From Staphylococcus gallinarum (lineage in GTDB: Bacteria > Bacillota > Bacilli > Staphylococcales > Staphylococcaceae): a DNA stretch of 64,000 bases. Made by a program: the position numbers and the translations under genes. The DNA is taken from NCBI RefSeq assembly GCF_000875895.1, contig NZ_JXCF01000008.1, positions 52,999 through 116,998 of the forward strand, given 5' to 3'. Positions 19,112 to 28,495 of this stretch are shown piece after piece. Within the stretch, counting starts at the first letter, position 1; the number at the start of each line of letters is the position of its first letter. Below the pieces are notes generated by a model. It ran no database searches and was not told the DNA's origin. It was given only the letters and a program-made list of their open reading frames with translations.

Positions 19112-19597
19112 GTGTCTCAATTTACACATATAAATGAGCAAGGTAATGCTAAAATGGTAGACGTTTCAGACAAAAAAATCACAAAACGTACAGCTACTGC
19201 ACACTCTAGCATTACAGTAAACGAAGAAATCCACACACAAATTGTCGAACATACGAATGATAAAGGGAATGTCTTAAACACTGCACAAATTGCAGGTGTC
19301 ATGGCAGCAAAGCAAACATCAACTATCATTCCAATGTGCCATCCTCTACCATTGACTGGCATTGACATTCAATTTAATTGGCAACAAAACCAAGCCGATT
19401 ATACATTAAATATTCAAGCTACTGTTTCTACCACAGGTAAGACTGGCGTAGAAATGGAAGCACTCACTGCTACCTCTGTTACAGCACTCACGATTTATGA
19501 TATGACTAAAGCATTAGACAAAGGTATGATTATTGGTGAGACTTATTTGCTAACCAAGACAGGCGGTAAATCCGGTGACTTTCAACGCGAACAGTAA
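19112..19597 (+). CDS. moaC: Cyclic pyranopterin monophosphate synthase MoaC
   Basis: 161 residues; partner of MoaA in the first cofactor step. It contains [16 protein letters not shown] near the N-terminus, the catalytic [11 protein letters not shown] block around residue 76 and the GVEMEALTA motif near residue 113. It starts with GTG behind AGGAGGG (19099-19105). It is the only plus-strand gene of the cofactor cluster, placed between two minus-strand operons. Confidence 0.95.
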   Translation: MSQFTHINEQGNAKMVDVSDKKITKRTATAHSSITVNEEIHTQIVEHTNDKGNVLNTAQIAGVMAAKQTSTIIPMCHPLPLTGIDIQFNWQQNQADYTLNIQATVSTTGKTGVEMEALTATSVTALTIYDMTKALDKGMIIGETYLLTKTGGKSGDFQREQ

Positions 19598-19613
19598 TTT
19601 AATATAACAGTTC

Positions 19614-19648
19614 ATACCTCGAATTGATTGTTCGAGGTATTTTATTTT
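19614..19648 (+). terminator. Terminator of moaC
   Basis: Perfect 10-bp stem ATACCTCGAA / TTCGAGGTAT with a seven-base loop and a following TTTATTTTGT. The T-run runs into the end of the convergent moaB gene, whose stop is at 19642-19644. Confidence 0.9.
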
Positions 19649-20142
19649 GTTAGTTCTTTAATCAAATGTGTAATTTCAGGTTTAATTAGTTCCTCTATTG
19701 CCAATTTCACGGCACCAGTTGAACCTGGTAAGCAAAAAATCAACTTATCATTGTGCGCACCTGCTATCGCCCTCGACAACATTGCCCTTGTCCCTACATC
19801 CTTGACATAACTTAAATATCTAAACAATTCTCCAAATCCTTCGATCTGCTTTGTTAAATACGGACTTACCGCTTCGATTGTTACATCTCTTTGAGCAATG
19901 CCCGTCCCACCTGTTGTTATGATGACGTCTAAATCTGTCGCTAACCAATGCTCTATTTGAGACTCTATAGCAATTTTGTCATCTTTGACAATTTTGTAAT
20001 ATTCTGTAGAAATTGTGATACCTATTTCAGAGAGCAACGCTTGCACTAATTTACCACCTTTATCCGTATCATAATTTCTAGTATCCGATATCGTTAATAC
20101 ACCACATTTAATTGGTCGATTTAACTTAACATTCGTATGCAT
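19642..20142 (-). CDS. moaB: MoaB, molybdopterin adenylyltransferase-type protein
   Basis: 166-residue MoCF-fold protein of the MoaB/MogA group, expected to adenylate molybdopterin before metal insertion by MoeA. The motif [13 protein letters not shown] (near residue 76) and [15 protein letters not shown] (near 138) bind the pterin phosphate. It is 18 bases downstream of moeB in a two-gene operon. A separate MogA is not present, so MoaB probably fills that role. Confidence 0.93.
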   Translation of the reverse strand: MHTNVKLNRPIKCGVLTISDTRNYDTDKGGKLVQALLSEIGITISTEYYKIVKDDKIAIESQIEHWLATDLDVIITTGGTGIAQRDVTIEAVSPYLTKQIEGFGELFRYLSYVKDVGTRAMLSRAIAGAHNDKLIFCLPGSTGAVKLAIEELIKPEITHLIKELTK

Positions 20143-20160
20143 AATGCAATTCCTCCTATG

Positions 20161-21168
20161 TTAGCCAAATAATTGATTAATTAAGGTTTTCGCCTCATTC
20201 GGGTTAGTCATTCCGTGAATGAGCATTCGTCCACCTTTGAAACTTACGATTTGATGCTCTTTGTATTTAAACCTTATCATATACGGGTTACTTTGATAGT
20301 TAATATGATTTCTAATTAAAAATGATTCTAATATTTCCTGGGTTATATTATTATTTTGATATTGTACTGTGTCTCTACCACACAAAGTCGCATAATCTCG
20401 ACTAGTAGCATGCAAGTATGGATATGTTGGATTTTCACCACAAGTAGGACAAGTTGAGCGACTCATTTTGGCAAAGCCAAATGAATGATGTGTACCTTCC
20501 CATAAATCACCATAAGTTAATTTAGGAGATAATTCCGCATCTAAGATAATCTTTAACGCATCTCTCATCTGTAAGCTCGTCGTCATTGTCACTGCTGGTT
20601 GAATAACGCCTACCGTATCACAAGTCATGTTTATCGTTGGTATATTAGGAACAAGGCAATTAAAGCACGGTGTCTCACCTGGTATAAAAGGCGCTTCCAC
20701 ATATGTACTTTGTACAACACCACCATAAATCCAAGGCACTTTATTTAAATATGCAAAGTCATTTATGAGCTGTCGTGTCTCAAAGTTATCTGTCGCATCT
20801 AAGATCAAATCAATTTGTGTTGCATGCAGTTCTAAAAATCGTGCATCGACATGAGCAATGTGTTGATGAATCACAACATCAGAACGAATTGCTTTAAGAT
20901 GGTTGTTTGCGGCTACCACTTTAGGCATATATGACGAAGCATCCTGTTCTGTAAACAAAGTCTGGCGTTGCAAATTACTAAATTCGATATAATCCCTGTC
21001 TACAATTGTAATTTCACCGACACCAGTCCGTACTAAACTTTCTGCTAAATGTGTTCCTAATGCACCCATTCCTATAATCAGCACATGTTGCTTTAATAAC
21101 TGTGCTTGACCTTGTTGTCCAATATTCTTATATAAAATTTGCCTAGAATAACGTTCGAAATCCACCAT
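20161..21168 (-). CDS. moeB: MoeB/ThiF-family adenylyltransferase
   Basis: 335-residue E1-like enzyme that adenylates the MoaD C-terminus. It has the ATP motif IIGMGALGTHLAESLVRTGVG (about 30-50), the arginine-bearing SNLQRQTLF, the ATDNF block near residue 128, and zinc cysteines in CFNC (about 175) and CPTC (about 243). The end (residues 270-335) is a short degenerate rhodanese-like tail with FKGGRMLIHG but no catalytic cysteine. It heads the moeB-moaB operon. A ThiF role cannot be excluded, but context favours MoeB. Confidence 0.92.
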   Translation of the reverse strand: MVDFERYSRQILYKNIGQQGQAQLLKQHVLIIGMGALGTHLAESLVRTGVGEITIVDRDYIEFSNLQRQTLFTEQDASSYMPKVVAANNHLKAIRSDVVIHQHIAHVDARFLELHATQIDLILDATDNFETRQLINDFAYLNKVPWIYGGVVQSTYVEAPFIPGETPCFNCLVPNIPTINMTCDTVGVIQPAVTMTTSLQMRDALKIILDAELSPKLTYGDLWEGTHHSFGFAKMSRSTCPTCGENPTYPYLHATSRDYATLCGRDTVQYQNNNITQEILESFLIRNHINYQSNPYMIRFKYKEHQIVSFKGGRMLIHGMTNPNEAKTLINQLFG

Positions 21169-21244
21169 TATAAACTCCTCTACACATCAATTGTATCTAT
21201 TATAAATCTTGCACTTCAATGTAACAACGTTTAGTAATTATATA

Positions 21245-21298
21245 AAATAAAAATAAGTGAATTCCCTAATACAATTATAGTCGCATAACTCACTTATT
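21245..21298 (-). promoter_or_regulatory. Terminator-like hairpin in the moeB leader
   Basis: AATAAGTGA (21252-21260) and TCACTTATT (21290-21298) pair as a 9-bp stem around a 29-base loop. Read on the minus strand the stem is followed by a U-rich TTTTTATTTTATA, 77 bases before the moeB start. It could be an attenuator or a leftover terminator; no known riboswitch pattern is visible. Confidence 0.35.
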
Positions 21299-21459
21299 CA
21301 GTGAACAGTCATTTGCCATACTTTGACACACTTACAACACCTTTTAGCTTGTGTTATAGATAACAAAATTAAAAATGTATTAAATTGTTTACTTTAAAGA
21401 ATATCTTTCGAAATACTGTTCATGGTACAATATATAAGATTTGATATGGAGGTGGATAA

Positions 21460-22017
21460 ATGGCACGTTCAAAGGGCTATGAAGAGCAATTAGAAAAAGC
21501 AAAAGATATTGTTATTAATTCTATTGGTGAAACAATGGACTTATATGGTGTAAATAGAAGTGTAGGTAATTTATATGGAACGATGGTTTTTGAGCAAAAA
21601 AGTATGACATTGGATGAAATGCGTTATGAATTGCAAATGAGCAAACCCAGCATGAGTGCAGGTGTAAAACGATTGCAAGAATTTGACGGCGTGAAACAAG
21701 AATTTATTAGAGGGAGTAGAAAACAACATTTTACTGCCGAAAAAGATTTCTTCACCTTTTTTGGAAATTTCTTTTCACAAAAATGGAAACGAGAAATCAA
21801 ACTTAATTTAGAAGCCATACATAAAGCCGAAGCCATTCTTAATCCAATCATTCATTCGGAAACAGCAACTACTGAAGTAAAAGAAGAAGCCTATGAAGTT
21901 TTAGAACAGATTGAGCATTCAAAGGTTTATTATGATTGGCTCTCAACACTTAGCAAAGCATTAGCATCTGGTAAAATATTCGATTACTTCCCAATTCCAG
22001 ATAACAACCAAGATTAA
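21460..22017 (+). CDS. GbsR/MarR-family regulator (CudC/OpuAR-like)
   Basis: 185 residues. The N-terminus (MARSKGYEEQLEKAKDIVINSIGETMDLYGVNRSVGNLYGTMVF) and the helix-turn-helix (MTLDEMRYELQMSKPSMSAGVKRLQEF, about 48-72) are typical of GbsR-type repressors, which sense choline or related osmoprotectants. No osmoprotectant gene is adjacent, so it probably acts elsewhere on the chromosome. GGAGGTGG precedes the ATG. It is divergent from moeB. Confidence 0.85.
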   Translation: MARSKGYEEQLEKAKDIVINSIGETMDLYGVNRSVGNLYGTMVFEQKSMTLDEMRYELQMSKPSMSAGVKRLQEFDGVKQEFIRGSRKQHFTAEKDFFTFFGNFFSQKWKREIKLNLEAIHKAEAILNPIIHSETATTEVKEEAYEVLEQIEHSKVYYDWLSTLSKALASGKIFDYFPIPDNNQD

Positions 22018-22152
22018 ACACTGACATCTAACAATTCGATTTTCGACACATAACCTTAAAGCTATACTAAACGCTATATAGTGGTTTTTTATAAATTAGA
22101 ATAACTTAAATGGAAATTAAATAGTATATTGTCAGGAATATTTTCCCAAGAG

Positions 22153-22200
22153 AAAAGTCGGCAACTGAGTTTTTACAATTTCAGTTACCGACTTTTTATT
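22153..22200 (+). terminator. Terminator of the GbsR-type gene
   Basis: Stem AAAAGTCGGCAACTGA / TCAGTTACCGACTTTT (one mismatch), then TTATTT. The rest of the 22018-22403 gap shows no ORF or other element. Confidence 0.88.
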
Positions 22201-22403
22201 TAACATACGCCACTTAATTAGCTACGATGCTTAAATGATCTAATCCTGCTTTTCGATTTTCTCGATATATACACGTTCATTATTCAATCTACTGTGTATA
22301 TGGAACTATTACATGCTTAAATGGCACAATATTAAAGTTATATAACTTCAACACATCTTTATTATGACCAGATTAACTTCTGATAATGAGTTATATTTTA
22401 TAG

Positions 22404-23018
22404 CTATAATTCATGCTTTAAAGTAATAATTTCATCCGCCAACGTTTCTGCTTCATAATGTGAATGTGTAACAAAGATAATAGGTATTTTCCATAAATTG
22501 AATATTTGTTTAACTAAGTCAATGCTTTCATTTTTCGTATTATCATCCAAACTTGAAAAAGGCTCATCTAACAATATTAAATCAGGTTTCGTAGTCAATG
22601 CACGTGCAAGTGCAACTCTTTGAGCTTCTCCCCCTGACAAGCTGCTTGGGTATTGACTTGTTAAATGCGCAATATTTAATTGCTTAGCTAATTCTGTGAT
22701 ATGTGAAGAATGTCGTGACATAAAGGTTAAATTTTGCATCACTGTCATATTTGGAAATAATTGATAATCTTGAAATAAATACGCAATACGTCGTTGTTGA
22801 ATTTTCACTTGAACGCCTAGTTCAGTATCTGTTAACACACGACCATTAACTTTAATGTAACCTTTGGCAGCCGGAGTTAACCCCGCAATAATATTTAACA
22901 CTGTTGTTTTACCAATACCAGAAGGACCTGTTAGCGCATATATTCGCGGTTGCTCATCGTTAATATTCACTTTCAAACGATAATCTCTAACCTGTTGGAC
23001 TATATGAATATCTATCAA
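22404..23018 (-). CDS. modC: Molybdate ABC transporter ATP-binding protein ModC
   Basis: 204-residue ATPase energising molybdate import. Walker A GPSGIGKTT is at 31-39, Q-loop in YLFQDYQLF, signature SLSGGEAQR near 120, Walker B LILLDEP and the switch histidine in VTHSH. It is short because the C-terminal TOBE (molybdate-sensing) domain of proteobacterial ModC is absent. It starts with TTG immediately after the modB stop, behind AAGGAGGGG, and ends the modABC operon. Confidence 0.93.
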   Translation of the reverse strand: MIDIHIVQQVRDYRLKVNINDEQPRIYALTGPSGIGKTTVLNIIAGLTPAAKGYIKVNGRVLTDTELGVQVKIQQRRIAYLFQDYQLFPNMTVMQNLTFMSRHSSHITELAKQLNIAHLTSQYPSSLSGGEAQRVALARALTTKPDLILLDEPFSSLDDNTKNESIDLVKQIFNLWKIPIIFVTHSHYEAETLADEIITLKHEL

Positions 23019-23690
23019 TTAAGTCCCCTCCTTAAAACGCTCTCTATGCATAAGGTTTATCGTGCCAATTACAGTTATAGCAAATGCCACTAATACAATA
23101 ACCCATAACCATGCTTGATTTTCCTTGCCCTGTTCTACTAAAAAATATATCTCAAGTGGTAATGTGTTCGTCTTATTTGGAATATAGCCAGCAACCATCA
23201 GCGTCGCGCCAAATTCGCCAATCGCTCGTGCGAAACTCATCATTACACCTGATAACACAGCGCGCTTAGATAACGGTAATGTTAACTTGAAAAATATTTT
23301 TAACTCACTGGCTCCCATAGTTCTTGCAGTATTCAGCATCTTCGTATCAATATTACGAAACCCTTGCACCGTATGTTGATACATCAATGGCAAACTAACA
23401 ATCGTAGAAGCTATGATTGCACCAGTTAAGGTAAAGACGACAGGTATATGGAGTACTTGTGTAAAAAAATGACCTAGCGGATACTTTGGCGAAAAGATAA
23501 TAAGCAATATAAAACCCATAACGGTAGGAGGCAATACAATAGGCAACACAATAAAGCTCTCTATAACTCGCGCCATTACACCATGCCTTTGATATAGCCA
23601 TCTTGCAATGAGAATACCAAGTATTAATACAATCAGTGTACTCGATATAGCTACTTTTAAAGATATCCAAAATGGAGTAATATCTGGCAT
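23019..23690 (-). CDS. modB: Molybdate ABC transporter permease ModB
   Basis: 223 residues with about five to six membrane helices. The cytoplasmic EAA loop (ARTMGASELKIFFKLTLPLSKRAV, about 123-146) docks with ModC. Further matches are PPTVMGFILL and RAIGEFGATLMVAGYIP, both strong ModB signatures. It lies between modA (17-base gap) and modC (no gap). Confidence 0.95.
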   Translation of the reverse strand: MPDITPFWISLKVAISSTLIVLILGILIARWLYQRHGVMARVIESFIVLPIVLPPTVMGFILLIIFSPKYPLGHFFTQVLHIPVVFTLTGAIIASTIVSLPLMYQHTVQGFRNIDTKMLNTARTMGASELKIFFKLTLPLSKRAVLSGVMMSFARAIGEFGATLMVAGYIPNKTNTLPLEIYFLVEQGKENQAWLWVIVLVAFAITVIGTINLMHRERFKEGT

Positions 23691-23707
23691 CTCGTTAACC
23701 TCCTACT

Positions 23708-24496
23708 TTATGCTTCAAATTTATATTTCTTCAAGATTGATTTCGCTTTATTTGTTTTCAAGAAATCTACCCATTCTTTTGCCATCTTCTTATTAGATGT
23801 TGTAGCCGCTTTATAAATAATTGGCTTTTTCAACTTAGCATCAGCAATTTCTTTAACTTTATCATTACCATTCTGTTGATTTTGATATAAATCTGTTTTA
23901 TATACATAACCGAGTTGCGCATTACCTTTATCAACATAATTCAATACCTGTCTGACATCTTTAGCATAAACAATATGATCTTGTACTTGCTTATATAACC
24001 CTTGTGATTTCAAATATTGCTCTGCATATTTCCCAGCTGGTACTGATTTCACTTCTCCTATTGCTAATTTATCTCCTTGTTGTAAATCACTAACTTGATG
24101 ATACTTATGTTTATCATCACCGATTAATATTAATTTGTTTTTTGCGTAATTATATGTATGATGCGCTTTATTTTGCTCAGTTAAAGCGTCGACATCCTTT
24201 GTATTAGCAGACATTAACACATCGGTTGGCGCACCTTTTTCTATTTGTTGTCTCAGCGCACCAGAACCACCATAGTTAAAGCTTATATCAACATCTTTAT
24301 GCTGTTTCTCAAATGCTTGCTCTAAATCTTTTGTAACATCTGTTAAACTAGCTGCAGCAGAAATTTGTAACGTTTGCTTTTTATTTTGGCTACTTTTTTT
24401 GTTGTCACTCTTTTGTGCAGATGAATTCGAACAGCCAGCTACAATGACACTTAATACTAGGACCATTATCAAAAATGGTTTGTAATATTTGTTCAT
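23708..24496 (-). CDS. modA: Molybdate-binding lipoprotein ModA
   Basis: 262-residue lipoprotein. The signal peptide ends at a lipobox VAGC, so C22 is the lipidated residue, and the mature protein is anchored on the outer membrane face. The binding motif ISAAASLTDVTKDLEQAF (about 46-63) and FNYGGSGALRQQIEKGAPTDVL are classic ModA oxyanion loops. It is the first gene of modABC, which supplies molybdenum to the cofactor pathway next door. Confidence 0.96.
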   Translation of the reverse strand: MNKYYKPFLIMVLVLSVIVAGCSNSSAQKSDNKKSSQNKKQTLQISAAASLTDVTKDLEQAFEKQHKDVDISFNYGGSGALRQQIEKGAPTDVLMSANTKDVDALTEQNKAHHTYNYAKNKLILIGDDKHKYHQVSDLQQGDKLAIGEVKSVPAGKYAEQYLKSQGLYKQVQDHIVYAKDVRQVLNYVDKGNAQLGYVYKTDLYQNQQNGNDKVKEIADAKLKKPIIYKAATTSNKKMAKEWVDFLKTNKAKSILKKYKFEA

Positions 24497-24637
24497 ATTT
24501 AATACCCCTTCCTTTGTGAATTATTATATTCCTCTTTTTTAAAAAACAAAAGGGTAACTAAATTAACAATTTATAAAATAATTTTCACTAAATGAATTTT
24601 TAATCATACTTTCAATACTAATTGCTAAAAAATTCAC

Positions 24638-24671
24638 AAAAAAGCTTGCCAAAAAATGTTTTTGACAAGCT
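24638..24671 (-). terminator. Terminator of the gal operon
   Basis: Arms AGCTTGCCAAAAA (24643-24655) and TTTTTGACAAGCT (24659-24671) form a 13-bp minus-strand stem with one G-U pair, followed by U-rich RNA. It lies just after the galT stop. Confidence 0.82.
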
Positions 24672-24681
24672 CAATGATATT

Positions 24682-26190
24682 TTATTGAGTGCTTTCTAAT
24701 GTGTGAATAAAGCGCATAAATGCATTCTGTCCTACTTCAGTTTGTTTAAATACACCAGCATCCTCTAACACGCGTTTAAATTTATAGCCTACTTCTTTGT
24801 CTACAATTTCATCAACATTAGACTTATTTATACTATAATTAGCTTTCATTGTATCCGCCCATGATTGATGGATACCTAAATCAATATAATTATCACCTAA
24901 TAAATAGGCTTTGACATGTTGTAGCTCTTCCTTCAATCTGCCAGGAAGGATTGCTGTGCCCATTACTTCGATTAACCCTATGTTTTCTTTCTTGATATGT
25001 TGAACATCTTGATGAGGATGAAAAATTCCATCTGGGTATTCATTAGACGTCTGATTGTCTCTTAATACAACATCTAATTCATATAAACCATTACGATATC
25101 TTGCAATTGGTGTTATGGTATGATGTCTCTCACCATTATTACTAAACGCTTTAATTTGGACAGTTTCATCAGAATAACGATTCCAACCATCCATAATAAA
25201 AGTAGCCGCTTCGATAAGTTCATTTTTATCTGCGCTTTTCAATCTAATGACACTCATCGGCCATTTTAAAATACTAGCCTCAACACTAGGAAATTGGACT
25301 AGCGAAAAACGGTCTAATTCACGTGCTTTATCCATAGGGAATGTATGTCTTCCAGTTTGATAATGGTTATGTGACAATATCGAACCACCAACTAATGGAA
25401 TATCAGCATTAGAACCTATAAAGTAATGTGGAAATTGATCAATAAACGCCAGTAAATTTTTAAATGTTTGCTTATTAATTTTCATTGGTTCATGTTGTTC
25501 CGACAACACGATACTATGTTCTTGAAAGTATGCATAAGGAGAATATTGAAAACCAAAGTGTTCATTATCTAACTCTATTCTTATAATACGGTGATTGGTA
25601 CGCGCAGCTTGAAGCACAGAACCTTTATACCCTTCATTCTCAATACACAATGCACATTGTGGATATGCTGAACTTTTTGCTTCTTTCGCTAAAGTAATCT
25701 GTTTAGCATCCTTTTCTGGTTTAGATAGGTTAATCGTAATTTCTATATCCCCATATTCCGTCGACACTTCATAATTAATATTGTTCGCTATGGCATCTTC
25801 TTTAACATAATGATTTAGCTTTGAAATTTCATAAAAATAATCTGTCGCATTTTGAGGTGCTTCCTTATAGGCTTCAAAGAATCGCTGATTAATCATTGAT
25901 GGTTTAGGTGTTATTAAATCAAGAATTTGTGCTTCAATTATTTCTTTATTGTATAAAGCATCTTCAATCATTTGTTGCTCAATTGCCTGTTGAATCCAAT
26001 ACTGAGTAATATCATTTGGAGAAGGCGCGCTATTGATTGAATCAGGCATTGACAATTTTTGATCAATACCTTCTGCATTTAATATTGCTAACAGACGATT
26101 TTGTATATAAATAGCATCTTCATTTTCGAAATCACCATACTTAATTGCAAATGCCACAAAGCGATTTACGAGTTGTTGCTCTAATAACAT
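24682..26190 (-). CDS. galT: Galactose-1-phosphate uridylyltransferase (Firmicutes type)
   Basis: 502 residues, the long class-II GalT of Firmicutes rather than the ~350-residue enterobacterial form. It exchanges galactose-1-phosphate with UDP-glucose in the Leloir pathway. Recognisable blocks are QCALCIENEGYKGS, YSPYAYFQEHSIVLS, and GGSILSHNHYQTGRHTFPMDKA, where the His pair of SHNH marks the catalytic region. It starts three bases after galE behind GGAGGG. It is the last gene of galKET. Confidence 0.94.
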   Translation of the reverse strand: MLLEQQLVNRFVAFAIKYGDFENEDAIYIQNRLLAILNAEGIDQKLSMPDSINSAPSPNDITQYWIQQAIEQQMIEDALYNKEIIEAQILDLITPKPSMINQRFFEAYKEAPQNATDYFYEISKLNHYVKEDAIANNINYEVSTEYGDIEITINLSKPEKDAKQITLAKEAKSSAYPQCALCIENEGYKGSVLQAARTNHRIIRIELDNEHFGFQYSPYAYFQEHSIVLSEQHEPMKINKQTFKNLLAFIDQFPHYFIGSNADIPLVGGSILSHNHYQTGRHTFPMDKARELDRFSLVQFPSVEASILKWPMSVIRLKSADKNELIEAATFIMDGWNRYSDETVQIKAFSNNGERHHTITPIARYRNGLYELDVVLRDNQTSNEYPDGIFHPHQDVQHIKKENIGLIEVMGTAILPGRLKEELQHVKAYLLGDNYIDLGIHQSWADTMKANYSINKSNVDEIVDKEVGYKFKRVLEDAGVFKQTEVGQNAFMRFIHTLESTQ

Positions 26191-26193
26191 CTT

Positions 26194-27198
26194 TTATCCC
26201 TCCGTATCTTCAAGATAACCATTAGGATTTTGATTATGCCAAGCCCAAGCTGAAGCTATAATGTCATTAATATCATCATGTTGCGGTTGCCAACCAAGTA
26301 ACCTCTTAGCTTTATCACTAGAAGCAATCAACTTACTTGGATCACCTGCTCTTCGCTCTCCTACTTCGGCTTTAATTGGTTGTTGCGTCACTTCTCTTGC
26401 TGCCTTTAAAATTTCAAAAACTGAGTATCCTTGGCTACTGCCTAAATTAAAGGCACCAGATTCTCCACCACTTTGTAAATATTTAAAGGCTAAGATGTGC
26501 GCATCGATTAAATCAACTACATGAAGATAATCCCTAATACATGATCCGTCTGGTGTATCATAATCATCACCAAATATCGTCAAATGATCTCTTTGACCTA
26601 AAGCAACTTCAAGAACAATAGGAATAAGATGTGTCTCTGGTCTATGATCTTCACCAATCGAACCACCCTCTTTAGCACCAGCCACATTGAAATAACGTAA
26701 CGCCGCATAATTTACACCATATGCTTCATGACTCCAACGCATCATTTTTTCCATCATTAATTTACTTTCACCATATGGACTAGTAGGCGTTTTTGAATCA
26801 TCTTCTGTAATAGGTACGTTGTCTGGCTCACCATATACCGCTGCAGTAGAAGAGAAGATAATATGTTCTACTTGATAATCATACATAACCTCTAATAATA
26901 CCTGTAGACCTTGTACATTATTATTAAAGTATGCTAATGGCTTTTGAACAGATTCTCCTACTAACGAATATGCACAAAAATGAAACACACCTTCAATTTG
27001 ATGTTGTGAAAATACATTAGTTAAGAAAGCTTTATCTCTAATATCTCCTTCATAAAATTGCGCATCTTTATGAACCGCATCTCTATGCCCCGTTCCTAAG
27101 TTATCAACTACAATTACTTCAAAGTCTTGTGAAATGAGCTGATCAACAGCATGACTACCAATATAACCGGCTCCACCCAATACTAATACAGACATCAT
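26194..27198 (-). CDS. galE: UDP-glucose 4-epimerase GalE
   Basis: 334-residue extended SDR enzyme interconverting UDP-glucose and UDP-galactose. The NAD motif GGAGYIG is at 8-14, the serine/threonine pair near 116-118, and the catalytic Y142-xxx-K146 in SPYGESK. The substrate loop includes YFNVAGA and the C-terminal RRAGDPSKLIASSDKAKRLLGW. Either of two adjacent ATGs may start it, both behind GAGGAGGAG. It lies between galK (14-base gap) and galT (3-base gap). Confidence 0.95.
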   Translation of the reverse strand: MMSVLVLGGAGYIGSHAVDQLISQDFEVIVVDNLGTGHRDAVHKDAQFYEGDIRDKAFLTNVFSQHQIEGVFHFCAYSLVGESVQKPLAYFNNNVQGLQVLLEVMYDYQVEHIIFSSTAAVYGEPDNVPITEDDSKTPTSPYGESKLMMEKMMRWSHEAYGVNYAALRYFNVAGAKEGGSIGEDHRPETHLIPIVLEVALGQRDHLTIFGDDYDTPDGSCIRDYLHVVDLIDAHILAFKYLQSGGESGAFNLGSSQGYSVFEILKAAREVTQQPIKAEVGERRAGDPSKLIASSDKAKRLLGWQPQHDDINDIIASAWAWHNQNPNGYLEDTEG

Positions 27199-27212
27199 AA
27201 ATCTCCTCCTCT

Positions 27213-28382
27213 TTATATCGTTAGTTCTTTAACGCCTTCGCTAATACCTACATGATAAAATGATGGTAGATAACCTATATCATCCTGGTATTTTTGGGAT
27301 ACTTCAGATTCTAGTTGCTTAATACTATCTTTATGTACTAGCGCAATTGCACAGCCAGCAAACCCTGCACCAGTCATTCTCGCTCCTAATACACCTTCTA
27401 CCTTTTGTGCCGTTTCAGCTAAAGTATCTAACTCTTTACCTGTTACTTCATAGTCATTTTTCAATGAGTTATGTGATGCATTTAACAATTCACCAAAGGT
27501 TGTAAAATCACTTTGTTCTAATGCTTTGAACGCTTGTTTTGTACGTTCATTTTCAGTGACTGCATGTCTTGCACGGCGCAATTCAACATCATTTTCAATT
27601 AAATATTGATGTGCTTTAAATTGCTCCGTTGACAATTCACCCAATGCTGCTATATCTAATTTTTGTTTTAATGCTTCTAGTGCCGATTCACATTCTGCCC
27701 GACGTTCATTGTACTTACTCTCCGTTAAATTCCGACGTTTATTTGTATTCATTATCGATATGACATAATCACCAAACTTCGCTGGTACATAGTCATACTT
27801 TAACGTTGCTGTATCTAACATAATTGCATGTTCAGCTTTACCCATGCCAATGATAAATTGGTCCATAATACCTGAATTCACGCCCATAAATTTATTTTCA
27901 ACTTGCTGACCCATTTTTATTAATTCTAACCTTGATAATTCTAAATTAAATAATTGTCTTAGTAGCCAACCTGTTAATAATTCAATAGATGCTGATGAAG
28001 ACAAGCTTGCACCATTTGGAATATTACCTTCTACAAGCATATTAAAGCCCTGAGTAATATGTGGAAATTGTGCTTTCAAGTATTTAATAATTCCTTTTGG
28101 GTAATTGGCCCAATCATGCGTATCATCAAATTCTAGCTCATTTAGCGAAAAGCTAATCATCCCCTTATCTTCAAAGTTATTTGAAAATAATTGCACCATA
28201 TCATCTGAACGCTTTGACACTAAACCATACGTACCTAATTCAATTGCAGCAGGAAAAACATAACCCCCATTATAATCAGTATGTTCACCAATTAGATTAA
28301 TTCTCCCGGGCGCAAAAGCTGCAACATCTGCCCTGCTATCAAATAACCGTTCGAATTGTTTATGCATTGCTTGTAACATCAT
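27213..28382 (-). CDS. galK: Galactokinase GalK
   Basis: GHMP-family kinase of 389 residues that phosphorylates galactose at C1. The galactokinase signature PGRINLIGEHTDYN is at 25-38, the ATP loop GASLSSSASIE near residue 124, and the C-terminal motif GARMTGAGFAGCAIALV near 335. The start is the ATG seven bases after AAGGAGC; an upstream ATG adding 14 residues runs through the ribosome site. It is the first structural gene of galKET, 113 bases after galR with a putative operator between. Confidence 0.95.
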   Translation of the reverse strand: MMLQAMHKQFERLFDSRADVAAFAPGRINLIGEHTDYNGGYVFPAAIELGTYGLVSKRSDDMVQLFSNNFEDKGMISFSLNELEFDDTHDWANYPKGIIKYLKAQFPHITQGFNMLVEGNIPNGASLSSSASIELLTGWLLRQLFNLELSRLELIKMGQQVENKFMGVNSGIMDQFIIGMGKAEHAIMLDTATLKYDYVPAKFGDYVISIMNTNKRRNLTESKYNERRAECESALEALKQKLDIAALGELSTEQFKAHQYLIENDVELRRARHAVTENERTKQAFKALEQSDFTTFGELLNASHNSLKNDYEVTGKELDTLAETAQKVEGVLGARMTGAGFAGCAIALVHKDSIKQLESEVSQKYQDDIGYLPSFYHVGISEGVKELTI

Positions 28383-28440
28383 CCATCCGCTCCTTATTGT
28401 GTGACGCACTTTCGTCCGTAACATTATTTTATTTCAATAT

Positions 28441-28471
28441 AGTAAACTTAAAATGAGTTTACTTGTTTACT
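28441..28471 (-). promoter_or_regulatory. Putative GalR operator before galK
   Basis: AGTAAAC (28441-28447) faces GTTTACT (28457-28463) as a spaced inverted repeat, with a further GTTTACT at 28465-28471. The 16-base string AGTTTACTTGTTTACT (28456-28471) occurs again, exactly, before galR at 29530-29545. Sharing by both promoters points to GalR; binding is not shown. Confidence 0.55.
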
Positions 28472-28495
28472 AAATGTTTTGTCAATGAACTTCAT

